From assembly GCA_964448305.1 (NCBI GenBank), contig CAYUWB010000013.1, forward strand, positions 1 to 31,840: 31,840 nucleotides of DNA. Reading direction: 5' to 3'. Source of the DNA: Thioglobus_C sp964448305. GTDB lineage: Bacteria; Pseudomonadota; Gammaproteobacteria; PS1; Pseudothioglobaceae. The notes beneath the pieces were generated by a model. It made no database searches. It had not been told where the DNA came from and worked only from the letters and a program-made list of their open reading frames with translations. A program made the translations under genes and the position numbers. Shown here in pieces: positions 1-5,838 of this stretch; the first letter of the stretch is position 1; each line of letters begins with the position of its first letter.

Positions 1-155
1 AAAAAATAGTCGGTTGTCATATTATGGGTCATGGTGCTGACGAAATGCTACAAGGGTTTGCAGTGGCCATTAAGATGGGCGCCACCAAAAAGCAATTTGA
101 TGACACAGTGGCGATTCATCCGACGAGTGCTGAAGAGCTAGTCACTTTAAGATAA
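1..155 (+). CDS. gor: Glutathione-disulfide reductase, C-terminal end (partial)
   Basis: The reading frame is open from base 3 and gives about 50 residues ending in a TAA at 153-155. The translated tail contains HIMGHGADEM and the motif IHPTSAEEL. The latter is the C-terminal signature of class I flavoprotein disulfide reductases, whose His and Glu form the proton-relay pair at the partner subunit's active site. The GHGADEM...FAVAIKMGATK context fits glutathione reductase better than lipoamide dehydrogenase. The enzyme reduces oxidised glutathione with NADPH in the cytoplasm. The N-terminal FAD and NADPH domains lie outside the window. Its stop codon abuts the stop of the convergent nuclease gene at 156, with no terminator visible between them. 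Confidence 0.85.
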   Translation, partial: KIVGCHIMGHGADEMLQGFAVAIKMGATKKQFDDTVAIHPTSAEELVTLR

Positions 156-632
156 CTAACGACGATTCATCTTTCGCCATTTGTATGGCTGAATCGGTGG
201 GGTGTGAAAGCCCCAAAACCCCAACTTTTCTGCCTTAGCCAAATCTTCTTCTTGTTGATAAGTGTCTTTATAAGAATACGCCATACCTGCCTCAACCATA
301 AGCTTGGCAATATCAACATCACCCTTATAGACTTTAACCAAAATGCGCTTGTAGTGATCAATACCGACTGGCTCGATCAATAATTTTCCAGGTAGATTTT
401 TTAATGTTTGTTTTAAATAGTCTTTAGATAACTGACCACAATTAATCGTTTTAAGTTTTGTTTTTCTGCATTTTTGACGCATCTCTGGCGTATCGATACC
501 TTGAATGCGCATTTGCATGCTAATGCTATCGCCATCCACAATATATAGCGTTTCTTCACTGTTTAATGTGAAATCTCCTGGGCTGGCTAACGTGTTAATA
601 GACAACAATAGACATAAAGTAAATAATTTCAT
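156..632 (-). CDS. Secreted thermonuclease-family (SNase) protein
   Basis: The 158-residue product starts with a signal-peptide-like segment (MKLFTLCLLLSINTLASP). I chose the ATG at 632 over longer upstream possibilities because it gives this signal sequence directly. The mature part is a staphylococcal-nuclease fold. It has VDGDS (calcium-site Asp), MRIQGIDTPEM (catalytic Arg and Glu region), DHYKRILVKVY (second catalytic Arg) and the LGFWGF element near the C-terminus. Family members cut DNA or RNA in the periplasm or outside the cell. The two Cys of QKCRKTKLKTINCGQ may form a disulfide. It converges on gor and its 5' end faces hisI. Confidence 0.85.
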   Translation of the reverse strand: MKLFTLCLLLSINTLASPGDFTLNSEETLYIVDGDSISMQMRIQGIDTPEMRQKCRKTKLKTINCGQLSKDYLKQTLKNLPGKLLIEPVGIDHYKRILVKVYKGDVDIAKLMVEAGMAYSYKDTYQQEEDLAKAEKLGFWGFHTPPIQPYKWRKMNRR

Positions 633-684
633 GTAGGCAAGTACTAGCGGTAAAATCAATGATTTTATAAGACTATCGCACGAC

Positions 685-1065
685 GTGAGCGCTTTAGAAC
701 AAATACAATTTGACAATGATGGATTAATTCCAGCAATCGCCCAAGATTTTGAAACAGGAGAAATCTTAATGTTTGCGTGGATGAACAAAGAATCCTTAAC
801 GCTTACGATTGAAAAACAACAAGCGGTTTACTATTCTCGCTCTAGAAAAAAACTCTGGTTTAAAGGAGAAGAATCGGGACACACACAATTAATCAAAGAA
901 ATCTATACAGATTGTGATAATGATGTTATCCTGCTTAAAGTAGAACAAGTTGGTGGTATTGCTTGCCATACTGGCAGACAATCGTGTTTTTTTCAAAAGC
1001 TAGAAAATAATAATTGGGAAAAAATGACCAAAGTGCTAAAAGACCCAAAAGATATTTATGGATGA
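685..1065 (+). CDS. hisI: Phosphoribosyl-AMP cyclohydrolase
   Basis: This 126-residue protein catalyses the third step of histidine synthesis, opening the purine ring of phosphoribosyl-AMP. Recognisable blocks are FAWMN near residue 30, YYSRSRKKLWFKGEESGH around 48-65, and the zinc/magnesium site with Cys in TDCDND, GGIACHTG and RQSC. The start is GTG at 685. No ATG occurs before the conserved core, and the Shine-Dalgarno is weak. The gene overlaps hisE by 8 bases, so the two are translationally coupled. HisI and HisE are separate proteins here rather than the fused HisIE of enteric bacteria, an arrangement shared with pseudomonads. Confidence 0.95.
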   Translation: MSALEQIQFDNDGLIPAIAQDFETGEILMFAWMNKESLTLTIEKQQAVYYSRSRKKLWFKGEESGHTQLIKEIYTDCDNDVILLKVEQVGGIACHTGRQSCFFQKLENNNWEKMTKVLKDPKDIYG

Positions 1066-1375
1066 TATATTAAACAAATTAGAGCAAATACTTGAAGATA
1101 GAAAGTCTGCCAAAGCGGATGAATCTTACGTGTCTTCTTTGTATGCTAAAGGCCTAGATGAAATCTTAAAAAAGATTGGCGAGGAATCTGCCGAAGTGAT
1201 TATGGCTGCCAAAGATGGCGATCAAAATAAAATTATCTACGAGGTTGCTGACTTGTGGTTTCACACATTGGTATTACTACGATTTAATGACATTAAAATA
1301 GATAAAATACAAGATGAATTATCAAAACGATTTGGCTTATCGGGTTTAGAAGAAAAAGCCAATAGAGAAAAATAA
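1058..1375 (+). CDS. hisE: Phosphoribosyl-ATP pyrophosphohydrolase
   Basis: The 105-residue MazG-like all-alpha protein removes pyrophosphate from phosphoribosyl-ATP, the second step of histidine synthesis. The key motif is KKIGEESAEVIMAAK at about 38-52, followed by YEVADLWFHTLVLL, which supply the Glu/Asp magnesium ligands of the family. It overlaps hisI upstream and is followed after 59 bases by tatA. The hisI-hisE-tatABC order is common in gammaproteobacteria and has no obvious functional logic beyond shared transcription. Confidence 0.95.
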   Translation: MDDILNKLEQILEDRKSAKADESYVSSLYAKGLDEILKKIGEESAEVIMAAKDGDQNKIIYEVADLWFHTLVLLRFNDIKIDKIQDELSKRFGLSGLEEKANREK

Positions 1376-1409
1376 TTTAGCAAGGCTTCGCAAAGTCAGC
1401 CTTACTAAA
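1376..1409 (+). other. Hairpin between hisE and tatA
   Basis: An imperfect inverted repeat begins directly after the hisE stop: TTTAGCAAGGCT pairs with AGCCTTACTAAA across a 10-base loop, with one C/A mismatch. There is no U-tract after it, so it is not a standard terminator. It may stabilise or separate the his and tat parts of the message. A Shine-Dalgarno (AAAGGAG) for tatA follows near 1420-1427. Confidence 0.5.
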
Positions 1410-1434
1410 TACAAATAATAAAGGAGAAAGAAAT

Positions 1435-1650
1435 ATGATGCCAGGACCATTTGAACTGATTATTATTTTAGTCATCGTATTATTGCTATTTGGCGGTAAG
1501 CGTTTAAAAAATATTGGTGGCGACCTTGGTGGTGCTATTAAAGGTTTTAAGAAATCAATGAAAGAAGGTGAAAGTGACAAAATCGACAATAAAGATAAAG
1601 ATGATGTCATCGAAGCCAAAGTCGTTAAAGAAGAAGAAACAAAAAAATAA
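1435..1650 (+). CDS. tatA: Sec-independent protein translocase subunit TatA
   Basis: The 71-residue protein has one N-terminal membrane helix (about residues 5-20, FELIIILVIVLLLFGGKRL). A short hinge and an amphipathic helix follow (KNIGGDLGGAIKGFKKSMKE), then a highly charged tail. FGGKRLKNIGGDLG is the TatA signature. TatA oligomerises to form the twin-arginine export path for folded proteins across the inner membrane. A strong AAAGGAG ribosome site precedes the first of two adjacent ATG codons. It is followed after 3 bases by tatB. Confidence 0.95.
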   Translation: MMPGPFELIIILVIVLLLFGGKRLKNIGGDLGGAIKGFKKSMKEGESDKIDNKDKDDVIEAKVVKEEETKK

Positions 1651-1653
1651 ACC

Positions 1654-1941
1654 ATGTTTGATGTTGGCTTTTGGGAGTTTGCCTTAATTGGTGTCATTAC
1701 TCTAATTGTGGTTGGCCCAGAAAGAATGCCGGCAATTGCCAGAAAGGCGGGGCAATACGCTGGAAAAGTCAAACGCTTTGTCTCTAAAATACAAGAAGAT
1801 ATTGGCGATGAATTTGAGTCAGATAAACTCAAAGAGCACTTAAGCTTAGAAGACAAAGATTCAAATATTGTTGAAATTTTTGAAGAAACCAAAAAATCTT
1901 TAAACGAAATCAAGCAAGACGCTGACACTAAAAAATCATGA
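1654..1941 (+). CDS. tatB: Sec-independent protein translocase subunit TatB
   Basis: The 95-residue protein begins MFDVGFWEFALIGVITLIVV, the typical TatB membrane helix with its early acidic residue. The VGPERMP hinge and a charged amphipathic helix follow. TatB works with TatC to bind twin-arginine signal peptides. It is much shorter than the E. coli protein (about 171 residues), lacking most of the C-terminal extension. The stop overlaps the tatC start as ATGA, indicating coupled translation. Confidence 0.93.
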   Translation: MFDVGFWEFALIGVITLIVVGPERMPAIARKAGQYAGKVKRFVSKIQEDIGDEFESDKLKEHLSLEDKDSNIVEIFEETKKSLNEIKQDADTKKS

Positions 1942-2825
1942 CTGATCAGCGCACTAAAAAAGAGATGACTTTTGTTCAGCATCTAATTGAGCTGCGCGAT
2001 AAACTTCTACACTCAGTCATTGCTATCTTACTCATCTTTATTGGCATTTTTCCATTTGCTAACGAAGTCTATGGATTTATCGCAGCACCCATTATTAACG
2101 TATTGCCTGCCGATACCAACATTATTGCTATTGGCGTCATATCACCCTTCTTAACGCCATTAAAAATGGCATTAATCTTTGCTGTTTATGCTGCAATGCC
2201 TTATTTACTCTATCAAATTTGGTCATTTATTGCACCTGCCTTATACAGGCATGAAAAACAAATGATTTTGCCGCTGGTTGTTTCATCCACTATTTTATTT
2301 TATGCAGGACTGCTGTTTTCGTTCTATATTGTTTTTCCAGTTATTTTTGGTTTTTTATCCTCAATCGGCCCGAGTATTGTTGACTTCACCCCAGACATTC
2401 AATACTACTTAGACTTTGTACTGAAAGTGTCTTTTGCCTTCGGCGTAGCCTTTGAAGTGCCTATTGCCACCATTTTGCTAATTATGTTTGGCGCAACCAC
2501 AGTTGAAAAACTTAAGAGCAATCGTCCTTATGTGATTATTGGTGCTTTTGTACTAGGCATGTTACTCACACCACCTGATATTATTTCTCAGACATTGATT
2601 GCTATCCCAATGTGGCTACTATTTGAAGCGGGGCTTATTTTTGCACCAATGTTTCAACGTAAAGCACCTGAACAACCTACTGACAATGACGACAATCCTG
2701 ACGATTCATCAAAATCAAAAAAAGAAGAAGTTGGTAAGGACGAAGAAGAAGATTGGGGTGACGACGATTTAGACGCTGAAATGGATAAGATTGACGAAGA
2801 ATTTAATAAATTAGAGAAAGACTGA
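1938..2825 (+). CDS. tatC: Sec-independent protein translocase subunit TatC
   Basis: TatC is the six-helix core of the twin-arginine translocase and the main binding site for export signals. The 295-residue product has the N-terminal cytoplasmic motif FVQHLIELRDKLLHS, whose acidic residue contacts the signal peptide, then LYRHEKQM between helices and LLTPPDIISQ near the fifth helix. After about residue 243 there is an acidic, lysine-containing tail of roughly 50 residues rich in Asp and Glu, longer than in E. coli TatC (258 residues). It overlaps tatB by 4 bases and converges on the ANTAR gene with a single base between stop codons. Confidence 0.95.
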   Translation: MTDQRTKKEMTFVQHLIELRDKLLHSVIAILLIFIGIFPFANEVYGFIAAPIINVLPADTNIIAIGVISPFLTPLKMALIFAVYAAMPYLLYQIWSFIAPALYRHEKQMILPLVVSSTILFYAGLLFSFYIVFPVIFGFLSSIGPSIVDFTPDIQYYLDFVLKVSFAFGVAFEVPIATILLIMFGATTVEKLKSNRPYVIIGAFVLGMLLTPPDIISQTLIAIPMWLLFEAGLIFAPMFQRKAPEQPTDNDDNPDDSSKSKKEEVGKDEEEDWGDDDLDAEMDKIDEEFNKLEKD

Positions 2826-2826
2826 A

Positions 2827-3411
2827 TTAGTCTAATAACTCAAACGCGTTAATCACACTTTCTGCCACATCAACAATACGCTTATTCTTGTCCATCGCCA
2901 TCTTACGAAGAGATTGATAAGCATCATCTTCATTAATATCTTTATGTTTCATTAACAAGCCCTTAGCCTTTTCTACTGCTTTGCGCTCTGAAAGTTGATT
3001 ACGAGTAGCGTCTAATTCATCCTTAAGTGCCTGGAACTCACGAAAACGTGCCATCGCTACATCAATAATCGGTTGTACTCTATTTTCTTCAAGACCATCA
3101 ACAATATAAGCATTAACCCCTGATTTAATCGCCGAACTTGCCATTTCAGAATTAGACTCTTCGGTAAACATCACGATTGGCTTTGGTTTGGTTTTGTTCA
3201 CATCGGTTAAATTAGCAAATACTTCATTATCAGGAATGTCCGCATTCACAATCACCACATCTGCGTGTGTCATTTCATTACTGTCTTGTAGGTTGGTACT
3301 GTTGTCCATTCGACAAATAACCTCATGACCCTTATCTTGCAAGGCACGACGCAACATCGCTGAACGACCGGTATTTTCATCAACTAAGATAATTTTTAAT
3401 GCTGTATTCAT
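2827..3411 (-). CDS. nasT: NasT-like ANTAR-domain antiterminator
   Basis: The 194-residue protein has a receiver-like N-terminal domain (about 5-120), a linking helix, and a C-terminal ANTAR RNA-binding domain (about 136-190). ANTAR marks are ERKAVEKAKGLLMKHK, DDAYQSLRKMAMDKN and the closing VDVAESVINAF. MFTEESNS and the VDGL after AYI resemble NasT, the nitrate-regulon antiterminator. The receiver keeps the acidic pocket (VDEN), but the phosphoacceptor position appears to be Asn56, four residues before the Pro of NADIP, and the usual Lys-Pro is VDG, so phosphorylation is unlikely. ANTAR proteins bind paired hexaloop hairpins in mRNA leaders and prevent termination. Two such leaders lie upstream of glnK genes in this window. 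No NasS is seen. The ATG at 3411 is preferred over an upstream in-frame TTG at 3432. Confidence 0.9.
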   Translation of the reverse strand: MNTALKIILVDENTGRSAMLRRALQDKGHEVICRMDNSTNLQDSNEMTHADVVIVNADIPDNEVFANLTDVNKTKPKPIVMFTEESNSEMASSAIKSGVNAYIVDGLEENRVQPIIDVAMARFREFQALKDELDATRNQLSERKAVEKAKGLLMKHKDINEDDAYQSLRKMAMDKNKRIVDVAESVINAFELLD

Positions 3412-3448
3412 GGGCGTAATATTATACCCCAAAAATCCTTACGACGTC
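3409..3448 (-). promoter_or_regulatory. Possible promoter next to the nasT start
   Basis: On the minus strand a perfect TATAAT lies 9 bases before the nasT ATG, and no Shine-Dalgarno is visible at the normal distance. A transcript from this -10 would begin only a few bases before, or at, the ATG. The -35 region is poor (ATGACG at 18 bases). nasT could therefore be expressed both as part of the CBS-nasT message and as a nearly leaderless mRNA. The TATAAT may be chance in AT-rich DNA. Confidence 0.3.
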
Positions 3449-3882
3449 ATACACGACTTAAAGATGGCTCTGTGCACATCGCCAATACTAACAATACCGA
3501 CCAGCTTGCCTTTGTGGGTAACTGGGATTCTTCTAAACTTTCTAAGCCACATGGTGCTAGCCGCTTTTAAGCAAGGCATGTCAAGGTCGATACTAGCAAC
3601 GCCCTTAGTCATTAGCTCACCAATCTTAACGTTCATGGTGTCTTTGTAATTGTGTTCCATGTTTTCAAAATCAAGATGCGTGTCACTCATCACTTCATCA
3701 AGCTTTGGAAACATGTGTTGCAAAATATCTTTTTCAGAAATGATACCAACCAAGTTATTGTCACCATCAACCACAGGTGCGCCACTAATATGATCCATCA
3801 CCATCATAATGGCAATATCTTTCACTGGTTGATCTGGTGTAACTGTTTTAACGTTAGTTGACATAATGTCTTGAACTTGCAT
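3439..3882 (-). CDS. Two-CBS-domain protein
   Basis: The 147-residue soluble protein consists almost only of two CBS domains: about 1-60 (VQDIMSTNVKTVTPDQPVKD ... LVGIISEKDIL) and about 85-145 (IGELMTKGVASIDLDMP ... LVGIVSIGDVHRAI). A CBS pair forms a Bateman module that usually binds adenine nucleotides or related ligands and acts as an energy or metabolite sensor. The gene has a good ribosome site (AAGGAG) and lies 27 bases upstream of nasT on the same strand, just after amtB. I infer a role in nitrogen control from this context only; the ligand and partner are not evident. Confidence 0.9.
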   Translation of the reverse strand: MQVQDIMSTNVKTVTPDQPVKDIAIMMVMDHISGAPVVDGDNNLVGIISEKDILQHMFPKLDEVMSDTHLDFENMEHNYKDTMNVKIGELMTKGVASIDLDMPCLKAASTMWLRKFRRIPVTHKGKLVGIVSIGDVHRAIFKSCMTS

Positions 3883-3898
3883 GGCGTTTCTCCTTATA

Positions 3899-3950
3899 TT
3901 TTTTTACGATTATATTTCCACCATGTTGTAGAAATATAATCGTAAAAAAA
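3899..3950 (-). repeat. Long perfect inverted repeat upstream of the CBS gene
   Basis: Two perfect 20-base arms (3899-3918 and 3931-3950) face each other across 12 bases. Read on the minus strand, three further pairs (UAC with GUG, one of them a wobble) leave a six-base loop AACAUG, giving a 23-pair stem. The outer arm is the U-tract of the amtB terminator. The inner arm includes TATAAT on the minus strand (3909-3914), placed correctly for a CBS-gene promoter with a roughly 20-base leader. It could be an RNA hairpin on read-through transcripts, or a DNA operator over that promoter. Confidence 0.6.
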
Positions 3951-3969
3951 GCCCCGAAAAACGGGGCTT
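3944..3969 (-). terminator. Intrinsic terminator after amtB (second copy)
   Basis: On the minus strand AAGCCCCG pairs with CGGGGCTT around a five-base loop and is followed by seven Ts. It lies 27 bases after the amtB stop codon and should end the glnK-amtB message before the CBS and nasT genes. Confidence 0.88.
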
Positions 3970-3995
3970 GAAACTCTAATGAGTTATCTGAGGGT

Positions 3996-5216
3996 TTATT
4001 TTGTAAACTCTGGGTATGCTTCTAAACCACACTCTGAAATATCCACACCTTCTGCTTCTTCTTGATCAGAAACTCGGATACCCATAATTGCTTTAAGCAC
4101 TAGCCACAATACCATCGATGTAACAAATACCCATACAAAGATTGTAGCCGCACCAGCTAACTGGCCGCTTATCGTTGCATCTGAGTTTGTTAATGGTACA
4201 GCTAATAAGCCCCATAAACCAACCACACCGTGTACAGAGATTGCACCCACTGGATCGTCAATCTTAAATACTCTGTCTAAAGTTGTAATAGAGAACACTA
4301 CAATTGCACCACCTACTGCACCGATTAGCGTTGCCTCTATAGCCGTTGGTGTATCTGGACCTGCTGTAATAGCCACCAAGCCAGCTAATGCACCGTTTAA
4401 GGCCATTGTTAAGTCTGCCTTACCCCATAGTAATTTAACTAAGATTAATGCTGCAATCACACCACCAGCTGCGGCTGCATTGGTATTTAAGAACACCATT
4501 GCTACTGCATTAGCACTTTCTTTGCTAGCCATTGCTAATACTGAACCACCATTAAAGCCAAACCAACCCATCCATAAGATGAAAGTACCTAAGGTTGCTA
4601 GAGGCATATTCGCACCTGGAATCGCATTTGATGAGCCATCTTTATTGTATTTACCCTTACGAGCACCTAGAACAATTACACCTGCAAGAGCCGCTGCTGC
4701 ACCAGCCATATGTACAATACCTGAACCAGCAAAATCAAGGAAACCAAAATCATCACCTAAACTATACATGCCAAATACTGAACCACCGCCCCATGTCCAA
4801 TTACCTTGCATCGGATAAATAATACTGGTAAAGATAATCGCAAAAGCAAAGAACGAGAACAATTTCATACGCTCAGCAACTGCACCGGAAACAATACTCA
4901 TTGCAGTTGCAACGAATACCACCTGGAAATAAAAATCAGAAGGTGCAGCATAAGTTGCATCCTTGGCAACCACTTCAATACCTTCTAACATGATGCCACC
5001 ACCATACATAAGATCATAACCATAAATCATGTACATCGTACATGCAATGGCAAATAAGCCGATATTCTTAGTTAGAATCTCTGCTGTATTTTTACTTCTA
5101 ACAAGGCCTGCTTCTAACATTGAGAAGCCTGCTGCCATCCACATCACCAAAGCACCCATTACCAAAAAGTAAAAGGTGTCAATGGCAAATTGTAATTCCA
5201 TAATTGTATTTTCCAT
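3996..5216 (-). CDS. amtB: Ammonium transporter (Amt family), paralogue without signal peptide
   Basis: The 406-residue membrane protein of about 11 helices conducts ammonium across the inner membrane. The twin pore histidines are visible at about H169 (GSGIVHMAG) and H329 (AISVHGVVGLWG). The substrate-site Asp lies in LDFAGSG, and ILWMGWFGFNGGS is the family signature. It starts MENTIMELQF with no cleavable signal, unlike the second Amt at 10857-12140. A strong AAGGAGG site fixes the start. It follows its glnK by 9 bases; PII proteins of this type plug the Amt pore when nitrogen is plentiful. The C-terminal cytoplasmic tail needed for that contact is present. Confidence 0.95.
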   Translation of the reverse strand: MENTIMELQFAIDTFYFLVMGALVMWMAAGFSMLEAGLVRSKNTAEILTKNIGLFAIACTMYMIYGYDLMYGGGIMLEGIEVVAKDATYAAPSDFYFQVVFVATAMSIVSGAVAERMKLFSFFAFAIIFTSIIYPMQGNWTWGGGSVFGMYSLGDDFGFLDFAGSGIVHMAGAAAALAGVIVLGARKGKYNKDGSSNAIPGANMPLATLGTFILWMGWFGFNGGSVLAMASKESANAVAMVFLNTNAAAAGGVIAALILVKLLWGKADLTMALNGALAGLVAITAGPDTPTAIEATLIGAVGGAIVVFSITTLDRVFKIDDPVGAISVHGVVGLWGLLAVPLTNSDATISGQLAGAATIFVWVFVTSMVLWLVLKAIMGIRVSDQEEAEGVDISECGLEAYPEFTK

Positions 5217-5225
5217 ACGTCCTCC

Positions 5226-5573
5226 TTATAACGCTACTGAGCCAGTCTCACCCGTACGGATTCGAACTACCTCGTCTAAACTTGAAATAAAGATCTTGCC
5301 ATCGCCGATCTTTCCCTCGCCATCAGACTTAGCTGATGAACTAATTGCCTCAATGACAGCGTCTACTTGATCAGCTGATATTGCAATCTCCAATTTAACT
5401 TTAGGTAAAAAATCTACCGTGTATTCTGCACCACGATAAAGCTCTGTATGGCCTTTTTGACGACCAAAACCTTTTACCTCTGTTGCCGTAATTCCTGAAA
5501 CACCAATTTCAGAAAGGGCCTCTCTTACATCATCAAGCTTAAAAGGCTTAATAACTGCTGTTACCATTTTCAT
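5226..5573 (-). CDS. glnK: PII nitrogen-signal protein (GlnK type)
   Basis: The 115-residue protein is a complete PII: MKMVTAVIKPFKLDDVREAL, the T-loop GFGRQKGHTELYRGAEY ending at Tyr51 (the uridylylation site), and the C-terminal GDGKIFISSLDEVVRIRTGE signature. It binds ATP, ADP and 2-oxoglutarate and controls the adjacent Amt channel and probably glutamine synthetase adenylylation. Linkage to amtB points to GlnK rather than GlnB. It is close in sequence to the PII at 12152-12490, with almost identical T-loops, so the pair probably arose by duplication. A good ribosome site (AAGGAG) lies just after the leader terminator at 5599-5650. Confidence 0.95.
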   Translation of the reverse strand: MKMVTAVIKPFKLDDVREALSEIGVSGITATEVKGFGRQKGHTELYRGAEYTVDFLPKVKLEIAISADQVDAVIEAISSSAKSDGEGKIGDGKIFISSLDEVVRIRTGETGSVAL

Positions 5574-5598
5574 TTAACTTTCTCCTTGTTTAGAAAAC

Positions 5599-5650
5599 AA
5601 AAAAGCCAGCGGTCACGCTTGTGTAAAAATACACAAACGCAACTGCTGGC
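5599..5650 (-). terminator. Leader terminator (attenuator) before glnK
   Basis: On the minus strand GCCAGC at the 5' end pairs with GCTGGC at the 3' end. The inner segment TTGTGTA pairs with TACACAA around a short U-rich loop, and further partial pairing lies between. Six Ts follow immediately, then the glnK ribosome site. Being inside the leader and upstream of the gene it appears to serve, it must be overcome for glnK-amtB expression. Its 5' arm is shared with the hairpin at 5646-5661. Confidence 0.8.
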
Positions 5651-5692
5651 CTCTATACCAAATTGCCACAACCCCCTCTTTGAAGCTGGCAA
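5646..5692 (-). promoter_or_regulatory. Candidate ANTAR-responsive tandem hairpins in the glnK leader
   Basis: On the minus strand the first hairpin (5663-5692) pairs TTGCCA+GCTTC with GGGGT+TGGCAA, with a two-base bulge, around loop AAAGAG. One base later the second hairpin (5646-5661) pairs TTGGT with GCCAG around loop ATAGAG. Both loops are six bases with A1 and G4, the feature ANTAR proteins read in paired leader hairpins. The 3' arm of the second hairpin, GCCAG, is also the 5' arm of the terminator at 5599-5650, so stabilising the hairpin would block termination. The pairing is by hand, and several pairs are G-U wobbles. Confidence 0.7.
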
Positions 5693-5740
5693 AAAAAAAC
5701 GTTTATTTAAATTCCTTATTAAAGAAGCTTAAATAAACGT
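5691..5740 (-). terminator. AT-rich hairpin with U-tract upstream of the tandem hairpins
   Basis: On the minus strand a perfect 12-base stem (ACGTTTATTTAA with TTAAATAAACGT) encloses 18 bases that can pair further (TTCTT with AGGAA), followed by nine Ts. It resembles an intrinsic terminator for the PDC-sensor gene upstream. However, the best glnK promoter lies upstream of it, so it would also be transcribed as part of the glnK leader. Its U-tract overlaps the first two bases of the first tandem hairpin. Confidence 0.65.
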
Positions 5741-5787
5741 CAATGTTCTGTGTTAATTTTCCGCCTTTGGAAAAATAACTTCAATGA

Positions 5788-5815
5788 ATTATAACTAAAA
5801 AAAAACTATGTGCAA
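5788..5815 (-). promoter_or_regulatory. Probable sigma-70 type promoter for glnK-amtB
   Basis: On the minus strand TTGCAC (5810-5815) and a perfect TATAAT (5788-5793) are separated by 16 bases. Initiation near 5781 would give a leader of about 210 bases that contains the AT-rich hairpin, the tandem hexaloop hairpins and the attenuator. I found no convincing sigma-54 (GG-N10-GC) site in this leader region. Confidence 0.6.
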
Positions 5816-5838
5816 GTCTTTTTTGGATTAAGTTTTAA

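Noticed and set aside
1377..1982. 201-codon open frame on the minus strand across tatA and tatB
   Set aside because: It lies antisense to the well-supported tatAB genes, has low-complexity Ser/Leu composition and no ribosome site.
3899..3950. Third ANTAR-type hairpin
   Set aside because: The hexaloop is AACAUG, lacking G at position 4, and there is no paired second hairpin or terminator in the right order; kept only as an inverted repeat.
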